Assembly (NCBI RefSeq): GCF_007004735.1
Contig: NZ_SSNL01000004.1
Location: 434,001-498,000 of the forward strand
DNA length: 64,000 bases
Direction of reading: 5' to 3'
From: Salinigranum halophilum
GTDB taxonomy: Archaea; Halobacteriota; Halobacteria; Halobacteriales; Haloferacaceae
Below the pieces are notes generated by a model. The model ran no database searches, had not been told where the DNA came from, and was given only the letters and a program-made list of their open reading frames with translations. This document shows positions 41,836 through 49,327 of this stretch, one piece after another. The stretch's first letter is position 1. The number at the start of each line of letters is the position of its first letter. Both the position numbers and the translations under genes were made by a program.

Positions 41836-42621
41836 TCACAACCACTCGTACACGCGTTCGCGCCAGGCGTCGGGAACGAACCGCGAGAGGGTGATTGCGG
41901 CTCTGACGCGCCACCCGACGGGAAGCCGCGCGGGTGGGTCCGGTGAGACGGCCGCGGTGAAGACGGCATCGGCCACCTCGTCGGCTGTCGTCTCTCCGAA
42001 CAGCGCCCCGCGCGTCGTCTCCCCGCGGTGGCGGTCGTAGACGTCGGTGTACGCCGCAGAGGGAGAGAGCGCGGCGAGTTCGCGCTCTCTGCGCGCTCGG
42101 AACCCCGTCTCGACCGGTCCCGGCTGGACGAGTACCACGTCGACTCCCCGGTCGAGCAGTTCGGCTCGCATGGCGTCGTGGTGGGCTTCGAGGGCCGCCT
42201 TCGACGCGCAGTACGCGCCCGCGCCGGGGAACGGCGCGTGTGCCGCGAGGCTCGACACGCTGACGACAGTGCCACCCGCGTCGCAGAGCGCGGGGAGGGC
42301 GGCACGACAGAGGCGGTGCGGGCCGGAGAGGTTGACCGCGAACTGGCGTCGGAGTCGCTCGACTGGGACGTCCTCGAGCGGGCCGTACTGCCCGAACCCG
42401 GCGTTGTTGACGAGACAGTCGAGCCCGTCGAGGAACGACAGGTCCGGGTCCTCGGTGACGTCCAGCGCGTGCGTCTCACAGCCCCGGGCTGTGAGGTCTG
42501 CGAGGTCGGTCGGGTCGCGCGCCGTCGCGTGGACGCGCCAGCCCGCCTCGTGAAAGCGGTTCGCCGTCGCCCGCCCGATACCCGACGAGGCACCGGTGAC
42601 GAGAACCGCCGGGTCGCTCAC
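41836..42621 (-). CDS. Short-chain dehydrogenase/reductase (SDR)
   Basis: 261 residues from a GTG start at 42621, which begins VSDPAVLVTGASSGIGRA, the SDR cofactor strand. NNAGFGQYGPLEDV, the catalytic Ser in VVSVSSLAAHAPF and YxxxK as YCASKAALEAH are all present. The C-terminal ~50 residues (PARLPVGWRVRAAITLSRFV) extend the fold, as in SDR proteins acting on lipids or retinol-like substrates. The ~88 codons of open frame upstream are not protein-like. Confidence 0.88.
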   Translation of the reverse strand: MSDPAVLVTGASSGIGRATANRFHEAGWRVHATARDPTDLADLTARGCETHALDVTEDPDLSFLDGLDCLVNNAGFGQYGPLEDVPVERLRRQFAVNLSGPHRLCRAALPALCDAGGTVVSVSSLAAHAPFPGAGAYCASKAALEAHHDAMRAELLDRGVDVVLVQPGPVETGFRARRERELAALSPSAAYTDVYDRHRGETTRGALFGETTADEVADAVFTAAVSPDPPARLPVGWRVRAAITLSRFVPDAWRERVYEWL

Positions 42622-42951
42622 ACGCGACACGAGAGCCCGCCCGGGTCGAGGCAGCACACCGACGAGCGCACGGTTCGTCTGTCCATGACGACCGCCACGG
42701 CACTCGGACGGATGAATCTTGACGCTCCGCGTCGGAGCGTCACGCGACGCGGCCCGGGGCGGCCCGGTGGCGTGAGATTCCTCTGCGCTCCCGACGACGT
42801 CCGCTCCGGCGTCTCCGACCTCGGCCGCGCGCTCTCGGCGAGATATAATATGTGAATGTATGTGAGGAATCGGGGGCGGTTCCACCGCCCGATGGGGGTG
42901 ACTGAGCGCGGAACCAACCGATTTTTATCGTCCTGCCTGACACGCTTCGGT
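42622..42951. other. Intergenic region with hairpins and two promoters
   Basis: This 330-base divergent region holds no convincing gene. It contains a perfect inverted repeat at 42720-42742 (arms TGACGCTCCG and CGGAGCGTCA, 3-base centre), a TATA-like AGATATAATATG at 42841, a GGGCGGT-TCC-ACCGCCC hairpin at 42874-42890 and the TATA box at 42921-42929 used by the epimerase gene. Confidence 0.5.
42921..42929 (+). promoter_or_regulatory. TATA box of the epimerase gene
   Basis: ATTTTTATC centred about 27 bases before the ATG at 42952 supports that start and a leaderless transcript. Confidence 0.6.
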
Positions 42952-43872
42952 ATGAACGGACAGACAGTGCTGGTCACGGGGGGAGCGGGCTTTATCGGTT
43001 CGAATCTCGCGAACACCTTGGCCGCAGAGAACGAGGTCATCGCGGTCGACGACGAGTATCTGGGAACGCCGGAGAACCTCAACGAGGAGGTCGAGTACGT
43101 CGGAACGAGCGTCCTCGACGAGGACCTCCCCACCGAGGACGTCGACGTGGTGTTCCACCTCGCGGCGCTCTCCTCGTACGCGATGCACGAGGAGAACCCT
43201 CAGAAGGGCGTTCGGGTGAACATCGAAGGGTTCGTCAACACGGTCGTCCAGGCGCGCGACGACGGCTGTGACACGGTCGTCTACGCGTCGACTTCCTCGA
43301 TCTACGGCAACCGCACCGAGCCCTCCCCGGAGGACATGGACGTCGAGACACACACCGGTTACGAGGCCTCGAAGCTGGGGCGTGAGCGCTACGCGGAGTA
43401 CTTCTCACACCACTACGACATGACGATGGCCGGGATGCGCTTCTTCTCGGTGTACCAGGGGTACGGCGGCAACGAGGAGCACAAGGGCGAGTACGCGAAC
43501 ATCCTCGCACAGTTCGCCGACGACCTCGCCAACGGTCGCTCTCCCGAAATCTACGGCGACGGCACGCAGACGCGTGACTTCACCCACGTCGACGACATCG
43601 TTCGGGGGCTGGTCGCCGCCGCAGCGCACGAACTCGACGGCATCTACAACCTCGGGACGGGCGAGAGCTACGACTTCAACACCGTCGTCGAACTGTTGAA
43701 CGAGGAGCTGGATACGGACGTCGAGCCGACCTACGTCGAGAACCCCATCCCCGAGTACGTCTACGTCCACGACACGATGGCGGACATCTCGAAGATGGTG
43801 GACGAGACGGGGTGGGAACCGCAGATTTCGTTCCGCGAGGGGCTCCGGCGTATCTGCGAACAGTACCGCTGA
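42952..43872 (+). CDS. NAD-dependent sugar-nucleotide epimerase/dehydratase
   Basis: 306 residues of extended SDR. MNGQTVLVTGGAGFIGSNLA is the NAD-binding start; HLAALSSY follows strand 4, with catalytic Ser/Thr in YASTSSIYGN and the Tyr-Lys pair in TGYEASKLGRE. Substrate-side motifs are RFFSVYQGYGG, IYGDGTQTRDFTHVDD and YNLGTGESYDFN, as in GalE/WbpP-like 4-epimerases. It probably makes a sugar nucleotide for cell-surface glycans or S-layer glycosylation. Whether it is UDP-glucose specific cannot be read from sequence. Confidence 0.9.
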   Translation: MNGQTVLVTGGAGFIGSNLANTLAAENEVIAVDDEYLGTPENLNEEVEYVGTSVLDEDLPTEDVDVVFHLAALSSYAMHEENPQKGVRVNIEGFVNTVVQARDDGCDTVVYASTSSIYGNRTEPSPEDMDVETHTGYEASKLGRERYAEYFSHHYDMTMAGMRFFSVYQGYGGNEEHKGEYANILAQFADDLANGRSPEIYGDGTQTRDFTHVDDIVRGLVAAAAHELDGIYNLGTGESYDFNTVVELLNEELDTDVEPTYVENPIPEYVYVHDTMADISKMVDETGWEPQISFREGLRRICEQYR

Positions 43873-44116
43873 CCGACCGGTCGACGGCCGGAAATCGGTT
43901 ACCACCGAATCCCGTGCGGCCCACGCGCCGATGGAGCTGCGCGCCGTTCTGAACGGACTGTGGCTTCGACCCGGCGGAGGACGGGGCGCGAATCGAGACG
44001 TTTAATTGTCAGGAGCGTCGGCATAGTGGTGCCGGGGCTTGTTCCCCCCCCTCTCCCCAGAGTCTCTCCCCCTCACGAGTCCCGGTCTTTCCACCGACTG
44101 ACCGCACGAGCCACGG

Positions 44117-44728
44117 CTACGGGAGTCGGACGACCCGGTCGGCGCCGGCCACGAGCGCGGCTAGCGCAGTCTGTTCCTGCCGGGAGACGGCGTCGTCGAC
44201 GCCGAGTTCGTCGCTCTCGAGCGCGTTGAGGACCGCCGCGGTCGCCCCGGCGCAGTACGCGAGGAGGCGGTCGACTCGTCCCGTCGGATGCTGGAGCGCG
44301 ATGGTCGCGTCGTTCACGAACACCGCGTGGGGGTCGGCCGGCGCGTGGTCGAGCAGTCGCGCCGCGCCCGCGGCGTTCTCGGCGGCGAGCGCGACGGCGT
44401 CGGCCTCACACTCGCTCGCCGCACGTGGGGCGTGCGCATCGAGGACTCCGTACCAGACCCCGTTCGGCCGAGTGACGGTCGTCCGCTCGCCCAGCGTGAC
44501 CCCCTCCGACTCGTCGGTGAGCAGGTCGGTGACCCGGTTGAGGCGGCCACCGAGCACCCGGTCGCCTCGACGGAGTTCCGGAGCGAAGTCGAGGACCACG
44601 ACCCCCGCGGGACCGTGGGTGTCGACCCACCGCTCCAGCGCCCGGGCGGTCCGCGTCGTCTTGCCGACGTTCGACGGCCCGAGGACCAGCGTCGTCCCCG
44701 TGAGCGGGAGCGGTTCGCGAGACGACAT
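44117..44728 (-). CDS. P-loop nucleotide-binding protein of unknown function
   Basis: 203 residues. The Walker A motif GPSNVGKTTRTARALERWVD (from residue 17) and a following strand GVVVLDFAPELRRGDRVLGG with a Walker B-like Asp mark a P-loop NTPase. Later parts are Ala-rich helices (ADAVALAAENAAGAARLLDH). Its ATG lies two bases after the stop of the Nramp-like transporter gene, so it is translated from the same mRNA. No family is recognised. It may be a regulatory or cofactor-handling partner of the transporter. Confidence 0.75.
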   Translation of the reverse strand: MSSREPLPLTGTTLVLGPSNVGKTTRTARALERWVDTHGPAGVVVLDFAPELRRGDRVLGGRLNRVTDLLTDESEGVTLGERTTVTRPNGVWYGVLDAHAPRAASECEADAVALAAENAAGAARLLDHAPADPHAVFVNDATIALQHPTGRVDRLLAYCAGATAAVLNALESDELGVDDAVSRQEQTALAALVAGADRVVRLP

Positions 44729-44730
44729 CG

Positions 44731-46074
44731 TCACCCGCTCGCCGGCGCGCGTCGCGTCGGGCGCGCGCGGACGAACTGCACGACGAGGACGAGGGTCGCG
44801 ACCGCGAGGACGACGGCGAAGGCGACGACGAAGAGCGTCACGGGGTCGGTCAGGTCGCCCGCGAGGCGGCTCTGGACGAACGAGCCCGCCGTGGTGGCGG
44901 TGACGGCGACGAGGACGACGCCCGCGAGGTTGGCGACCCGTGAGTTCGGCTCGGGAACCGCCTCGGAGTTGAGCAACACGAGGACGACGACGAGGGCGAA
45001 GGGCGTGCCGACGAGGCCGAACGCGAGCACCAACACGAGGAGTGGGAAGAACGCGCCGCCGACGAAGGGGCCGGCCGCCGAGACGAGCGCGAACCCCGCC
45101 AGGAGCCCTCTGTATCGCGAGTCGGAGACGTCGGTCTCCCAGCCGAGTTTGTCGGCGACGAGGAACGGTGGGACGATGGTGTTGCCACCCAGCGTCGAGA
45201 CGGCCGCCCCCCAGAGACCGACGAGGAAGAGCCACTGTGCGGCCGGACCGACGAGGGGACCGAGCGTCTGCGCGGCCGAGACAGCGGTGAGGTCGTTCGC
45301 TGCGATTCCCGGGGCGTGGAGCACGCTCGCGGCGACGAGGAAGATGGCGAGGCTGTAGAGGCCGAACGCGCCGAGCATCGAAGCACCGACGTCGAAGGTC
45401 GCGAGGTCGTAGTCGTCGCGGGTCCACCCGCGGGCGCGCATCGTGTACGAGTGCATCGTCACGAGCGTGATGTGGACCGCACCGCCGAGCACACCGGCCG
45501 CGACGAGCGCGCCGTCGACGCCCGCCGGGACCCGCGGGACGAGTCCCGAGACGGCGGCGACGGGGTCGATGGGAACCACGAAGAGCGAGGCGACGAAGGC
45601 GAGGACGACGCCCGAGACGAGCAGTTTGGCACCGAGTTCGACGAAGCGGTAGCCCCGCCCGGCGAGACCGAGCGCGAGGACGACCGCCCAGGTGACCCCC
45701 CAGACGCGCGCGTCGACGCCCGTGACCGTCGCGGAGACGTCCGCGAGGCCCTTCATGATGACCAGCTGGGCGAGGCCGGCCGCGAGGACGACGTCGACGA
45801 CGAGGAGCCACGCCCACCGCTCGCCGAGGTGGTCCTCGACGACGCCGACGATGCCCCGTTCGGTGAGGAGCCCCAGTCGCATCGCGAAGTACTGCGCCGT
45901 CGCGCCGAAGGCGGCGGAGGCGACGACCACCCAGAGGAACGTGTAACCGAACGAGGCCCCGGCCGTGATGACCGAGGCCATCGTCGCCGGGCCCGCGGCG
46001 ATGGCACCGGCGACCCAGGCCGGCCCCATCGCGCCGACCGACGAGCGGAGACGACTGCCGAGCGTGTCTGTCAT
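44731..46074 (-). CDS. Nramp-fold transporter lacking the canonical metal-binding motifs
   Basis: 447 residues with about 11 transmembrane helices. The Nramp pattern is clear in MGPAWVAGAIAAGPATMASV, FGYTFLWVVVAS, YFAMRLGLLTERG and GAVHITLVTMHSYTMRARG. Yet DPGN of helix 1 is replaced by GPAT, and the Met-Pro-His of helix 6 by His-Ile-Thr. These residues bind Mn or Fe in known Nramps, so the substrate is probably something else. The start at 46074 is taken before the family N-terminus. It lies in a region of likely thiamine-salvage genes. Confidence 0.82.
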   Translation of the reverse strand: MTDTLGSRLRSSVGAMGPAWVAGAIAAGPATMASVITAGASFGYTFLWVVVASAAFGATAQYFAMRLGLLTERGIVGVVEDHLGERWAWLLVVDVVLAAGLAQLVIMKGLADVSATVTGVDARVWGVTWAVVLALGLAGRGYRFVELGAKLLVSGVVLAFVASLFVVPIDPVAAVSGLVPRVPAGVDGALVAAGVLGGAVHITLVTMHSYTMRARGWTRDDYDLATFDVGASMLGAFGLYSLAIFLVAASVLHAPGIAANDLTAVSAAQTLGPLVGPAAQWLFLVGLWGAAVSTLGGNTIVPPFLVADKLGWETDVSDSRYRGLLAGFALVSAAGPFVGGAFFPLLVLVLAFGLVGTPFALVVVLVLLNSEAVPEPNSRVANLAGVVLVAVTATTAGSFVQSRLAGDLTDPVTLFVVAFAVVLAVATLVLVVQFVRARPTRRAPASG

Positions 46075-46100
46075 ACGTGGAGTTTTCTCGTCCCCCCACA

Positions 46101-46119
46101 TATGATTTACTCAGTCATA
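46101..46119. promoter_or_regulatory. Imperfect palindrome upstream of the Nramp-like gene
   Basis: TATGATTTACTCAGTCATA matches its complement at 14 of 18 arm positions. It lies about 27 bases before the ATG at 46074, overlapping the expected promoter. It is less like the two GTAT/TAAT repeats found near the tenA genes. Confidence 0.35.
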
Positions 46120-46191
46120 CCACCAGATAATATCTCGGTCGAGGAGCGCGGAGCCCCCCGAGCCCGTTCGAGACGCGGCGCTCGACGGCGG

Positions 46192-47730
46192 TCAGTCGGT
46201 CTGCTCGTCGGGGGCGTCGACGGCGCTCGTGTCGAAGCGCCGGACGACGACGGCGAGGCGGTCGAGGTCGTAGCTCGTTCCGGCGACCCGTGTGGCGAGG
46301 ACGGCCACGAGCGTGGAGACGCCGGCCGCGCCGACGAACGCCCAGAGGAAGTCCGCGGGGGGCAGGCGGGAGCCGACGACCGGAAGCGCCACCGTCACCG
46401 ACCGGACGACGGGCGACGGGAAGAACGCGAGGCCGACGGCGAGCCCCGCGAGACTGGCGACGAGCATGCCCGTCCCGGTCGCCCGACGCGAGTACAGCCC
46501 GTAGAGCAGCGGCACCATCACCGCCGCACCGAACAGATCCGCGAGGAGAAAGAGTCGAAGCACGCTCTGAGCGCGGAGGCTGACGAGGATGGCCGCGACT
46601 GCGACGACGACGGTGAGCACTCTGGCCCCCCAGGTGAGGGTCCGGTCGTCGGGGTCGGAGAGGACGCGCGGCAGGTCCGCCGTGACGACGCTCGCCAGCG
46701 CGTTGAACAGCGTGTCGGCGGTGCTCATCACGAGCAAGAGCGCGAGGAGGACGACGCCGATGACGAGCGGTTCGGGGAACGCCTCCTGGAGGAGCACGAA
46801 GAAGGCGACGCTCGCGTTGTACTCCGGCCCCGAGACCACGATGTCGGCGACGCCGCGGGCGAGGACGCCGAACAGCCCCGCGACGAGCACGACGCAGAAG
46901 TTGGTGACGGCGGCCCGGCGGAACCCCTTCTTCAGCGTCTCGGCATCGCGGGCCGCGTAGATGCGCTGCCACCACGTCTGGTTGATGAGTTCCGCGCCGA
47001 GGATGGCGATGGCGACCCAGAACCCGAAGCGGAGACCGGTGAAGAACGTCGGGTCGACGAGCGTCGGGTCGGTCGCCACCACGGCTTCGTAGGTCGCCGT
47101 CGGCCCGCCGAGGACGACGACGGCGCCGACGGCACTGAGGACGAGAAGCGGGAGCACGAGTACCGTCTGCACCGCGTCGGTGAAGATGCTCGCCGGCAGC
47201 CCCCCGTAGCTCGTGTACAGGAGGACGAACCCCCCGACGAGCACACCCGTCTGCCAGCGGGGGACGCCGGCGACGAGTTCGAAGGCGCTGGCGATCCCCG
47301 TCAGTTCCGCCGCGAGGAAGATGAACATGTAGAAGACGCTCACGAGCAGGACGAACGCGTACATCCCCTTCCCGTAGCGAGCGAGGGCGTACTCGGTGAG
47401 CGAGTGGCCCTCCGGGATGAGTTCACGGATGCGCGGGCCGAGTCGCGCGTACGCGAGCATCGGGATGGCCTCGCCGACCGCGTAGCCGAGGACGGCCGAG
47501 ACACCGCCGAAGGCCGCGCCGGCCTCGACGGGAGCGAGGAGAATCCAGACGCCCATCACGCTGGCGACGAGCGTCGCCGTCGTCGCGCCGGTCCCCGCCG
47601 AGTTCCGCGCGCTGACGAACTCCTCGGCGTCGCGGATACCGCCGCGGCGGCGGACGTACCAGAGGCCCAGGCCGGTGAAGCACACGAGCGTGAGCACCGT
47701 CACCGCGAGCGTGGTCCGCGCGGTCACCAT
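46192..47730 (-). CDS. Sodium:solute symporter (SSS family)
   Basis: 512 residues and about 13 transmembrane helices. Typical SSS blocks: EEFVSARNSAGTGATTATLV, SLTEYALARYGKG, YTSYGGLPASIFTDAVQTVL (the Gly-Gly and Thr-Asp-Gln sodium-site region), AELINQTWWQRIYAARDAET and LLVMSTADTLFNALASVV. The C-terminus is short and acidic. The gene lies downstream of two tenA genes on the same strand, so a thiamine precursor is a possible substrate. A 6-5-6 inverted repeat sits just upstream of its TATA box. Confidence 0.9.
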   Translation of the reverse strand: MVTARTTLAVTVLTLVCFTGLGLWYVRRRGGIRDAEEFVSARNSAGTGATTATLVASVMGVWILLAPVEAGAAFGGVSAVLGYAVGEAIPMLAYARLGPRIRELIPEGHSLTEYALARYGKGMYAFVLLVSVFYMFIFLAAELTGIASAFELVAGVPRWQTGVLVGGFVLLYTSYGGLPASIFTDAVQTVLVLPLLVLSAVGAVVVLGGPTATYEAVVATDPTLVDPTFFTGLRFGFWVAIAILGAELINQTWWQRIYAARDAETLKKGFRRAAVTNFCVVLVAGLFGVLARGVADIVVSGPEYNASVAFFVLLQEAFPEPLVIGVVLLALLLVMSTADTLFNALASVVTADLPRVLSDPDDRTLTWGARVLTVVVAVAAILVSLRAQSVLRLFLLADLFGAAVMVPLLYGLYSRRATGTGMLVASLAGLAVGLAFFPSPVVRSVTVALPVVGSRLPPADFLWAFVGAAGVSTLVAVLATRVAGTSYDLDRLAVVVRRFDTSAVDAPDEQTD

Positions 47731-47798
47731 TACCGCTCCCCTCCGTGTCTCGGTCGCATCGGGCGAGCCTACACCGACGAACGAGATAAAACTTGGTT

Positions 47799-47815
47799 GT
47801 ATTATTTAGTAATAC
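47799..47815. promoter_or_regulatory. Inverted repeat before the SSS transporter promoter
   Basis: GTATTA-TTTAG-TAATAC has perfect 6-base arms and a 5-base centre. It lies eight bases beyond the TTTTATCTC TATA box (47783-47791, minus strand) of the SSS gene. The sequence at 49266-49282 has the same layout. It may be an operator for a thiamine regulator such as ThiR; this is inference. Confidence 0.5.
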
Positions 47816-47857
47816 CTGCCTGGAACACGACGCCGCGACCGGTCCGATGCCTCGCGC

Positions 47858-48553
47858 TCACGCGTCGTACGCCGCGTCGAAGAAGGCGACTTCGAGGTCG
47901 ACCGCCCGGCGGAAGTGGCGGGCGACCCGCGCCTCCCGGCGGGCGGAGAGCGTCGGCCCCTCCCTGTCGAGTTCGGTACGGAGCCACCCGACGAACGACT
48001 CGAACGACGGCAGGGCGTGCAAGTCGACCCACTCGGCGAGGTAGAACCGGTCGAGGGCGGCGTCGGCGCTGGCGACGCCCCAGGTGCAGTAGACCCACTC
48101 GACGGCGGTGAGCGCCGCCAGCGACTCGGCGTAGCCGCCTTCGAGCGCGGCACGCGTGAGCAGGTCCTCGAACGCGTCGGTCGTGGCCGTCTTCTCGGGG
48201 GTGACCCGGTCCGCTTCGGGGACCGACAGCGCGTCGAACGAGCGCTCGAAGTAGTCGTCCTCCTCGTCGGTGAGCGTGCGCAAGAACCCCGCGAGTTCGC
48301 GTGTCGCCTCGACGGTCGGAGCGTCGCCCGCCGCGTGGCCGACGAGGTCCGCGAGCGTCGTGACGAAGGCGTAGTCCTGGACGAGATACCGGCGGAAGAC
48401 GCCGTCCGGGATGGTGTCGTCGGCCAGTTCCACGACGAAGCGGTGTTCCGTCGCCTCGGTCCACGCCGGTTCGGCGGCCGCTCGGAGCCAGTCGGTGAAG
48501 CGGGGGTCGTCGCGGGTCCGCGCGTACGCGTCGTAGGAGTCGTGTGTGGTCAC
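47858..48553 (-). CDS. TenA family protein (thiaminase II-like)
   Basis: 231 residues of the all-helical TenA fold. TenA hydrolyses aminopyrimidine products of thiamine breakdown for salvage. Visible motifs are FVVELADDTIPDGVFRRYLV, QDYAFVTTLADLVGHAA, EWVYCTWGVASADA (Cys-containing helix) and FYLAEWVDLHALPSFESFV. The GTG start at 48553 overlaps the stop of the upstream tenA gene (GTGA), so translation is coupled. Having two divergent TenA copies suggests distinct substrates or a heteromer. Confidence 0.86.
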   Translation of the reverse strand: MTTHDSYDAYARTRDDPRFTDWLRAAAEPAWTEATEHRFVVELADDTIPDGVFRRYLVQDYAFVTTLADLVGHAAGDAPTVEATRELAGFLRTLTDEEDDYFERSFDALSVPEADRVTPEKTATTDAFEDLLTRAALEGGYAESLAALTAVEWVYCTWGVASADAALDRFYLAEWVDLHALPSFESFVGWLRTELDREGPTLSARREARVARHFRRAVDLEVAFFDAAYDA

Positions 48554-49221
48554 ACTGCCACCTCCCACGTCTCCTCGCGCCAGGCGGCGTCCCAGAAGCG
48601 GTACTCGTATCTCCCGGACAGCACGAACAGGTCGCGGTAGCGGTCCCGTTCACGCGCGCTCGCGTCGGCCGCGACGTCGTCCATCAGGGCCAGACACCAC
48701 TCGGTGAGTTCGGTGAACTCCTCGCCGGCGTACATGTCAATCCACGCGGCGTACCCCTCGTGGTCGGGACGCCCCCGCTCGTCGAGTCGTTTCGCCGTGG
48801 CGTTGAAGCCCCACATACAGGGCAGGAGTGCGGCGACGAGGTCACCGAACGTTCCGACGGCGGCGGTCCGAACCAGAAAGTCGGTGTACGCCCGCGTGGT
48901 CGGGGACGGTTCGGTCGCCTCCAGCGCCGCCTCCGTGATGCCGAACGTCGCGGCGTACTCTCGGTGGAGGTCCATCTCGGTGTTCACCGTCGATTCGAGG
49001 AGGTCGGCGAACGTTCCCAGCCTGGTGAGGTCGGGCGCTTTCACCGCGCCGAGCGCGAACACCCGACTGTACTCGACGAGGTAGACGTAGTCCTGTCTGA
49101 CCCAGTATCGAAACGGTGCCTCGTCGAGCGTTCCCTCTCCCAGTCGAGCGACCATCGGATGGTCGACGATGGCGTCCCACAGCGACGTGGCGACCGGGTC
49201 GAGTTCGTCCGTGAACGACAT
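48550..49221 (-). CDS. tenA: TenA family protein (aminopyrimidine aminohydrolase)
   Basis: 223 residues. The classic TenA pattern is FTDELDPVATSLWDAIVDHP, FRYWVRQDYVYLVEYSRVFA, ALLPCMWGFNATAKRL (catalytic Cys region) and YAAWIDMYAGEEFTELTEWC. It is expected to convert aminomethyl-pyrimidine to hydroxymethyl-pyrimidine, which ThiD then phosphorylates. It is divergent from the thiDN gene and is the first gene of the leftward salvage group. The start at 49221 begins the family-like N-terminus. Confidence 0.9.
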   Translation of the reverse strand: MSFTDELDPVATSLWDAIVDHPMVARLGEGTLDEAPFRYWVRQDYVYLVEYSRVFALGAVKAPDLTRLGTFADLLESTVNTEMDLHREYAATFGITEAALEATEPSPTTRAYTDFLVRTAAVGTFGDLVAALLPCMWGFNATAKRLDERGRPDHEGYAAWIDMYAGEEFTELTEWCLALMDDVAADASARERDRYRDLFVLSGRYEYRFWDAAWREETWEVAV

Positions 49222-49265
49222 GCCCGTGCATCCGCGAGCGACCACAAAAGTGTTATCACAGGATG

Positions 49266-49282
49266 GTATACCCAATTAATAT
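49266..49282. promoter_or_regulatory. Imperfect inverted repeat between tenA and thiDN
   Basis: GTATAC-CCAAT-TAATAT has the same 6-5-6 layout as GTATTA-TTTAG-TAATAC at 47799 and shares 9 of its 12 arm bases. It sits in the divergent promoter region, and its right arm overlaps a TATA-like ATTAATATG for thiDN. Candidate shared operator of the thiamine genes. Confidence 0.45.
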
Positions 49283-49327
49283 GCACCACACACGCCAGCA
49301 CAGCGCGGTTCGAGGGAGGGGCCGACC

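Noticed and set aside
45316-48111. A 931-codon open frame on the plus strand
   Set aside because: It runs antisense to the Nramp-like, SSS and TenA genes and is made almost only of Arg, Asp, Glu, Gly and Val. Long antisense frames are normal in GC-rich haloarchaeal DNA.
49222-49327. TPP riboswitch before thiDN or tenA
   Set aside because: The region is only about 100 bases and lacks the conserved CUGAGA and GGAA elements of the THI box.
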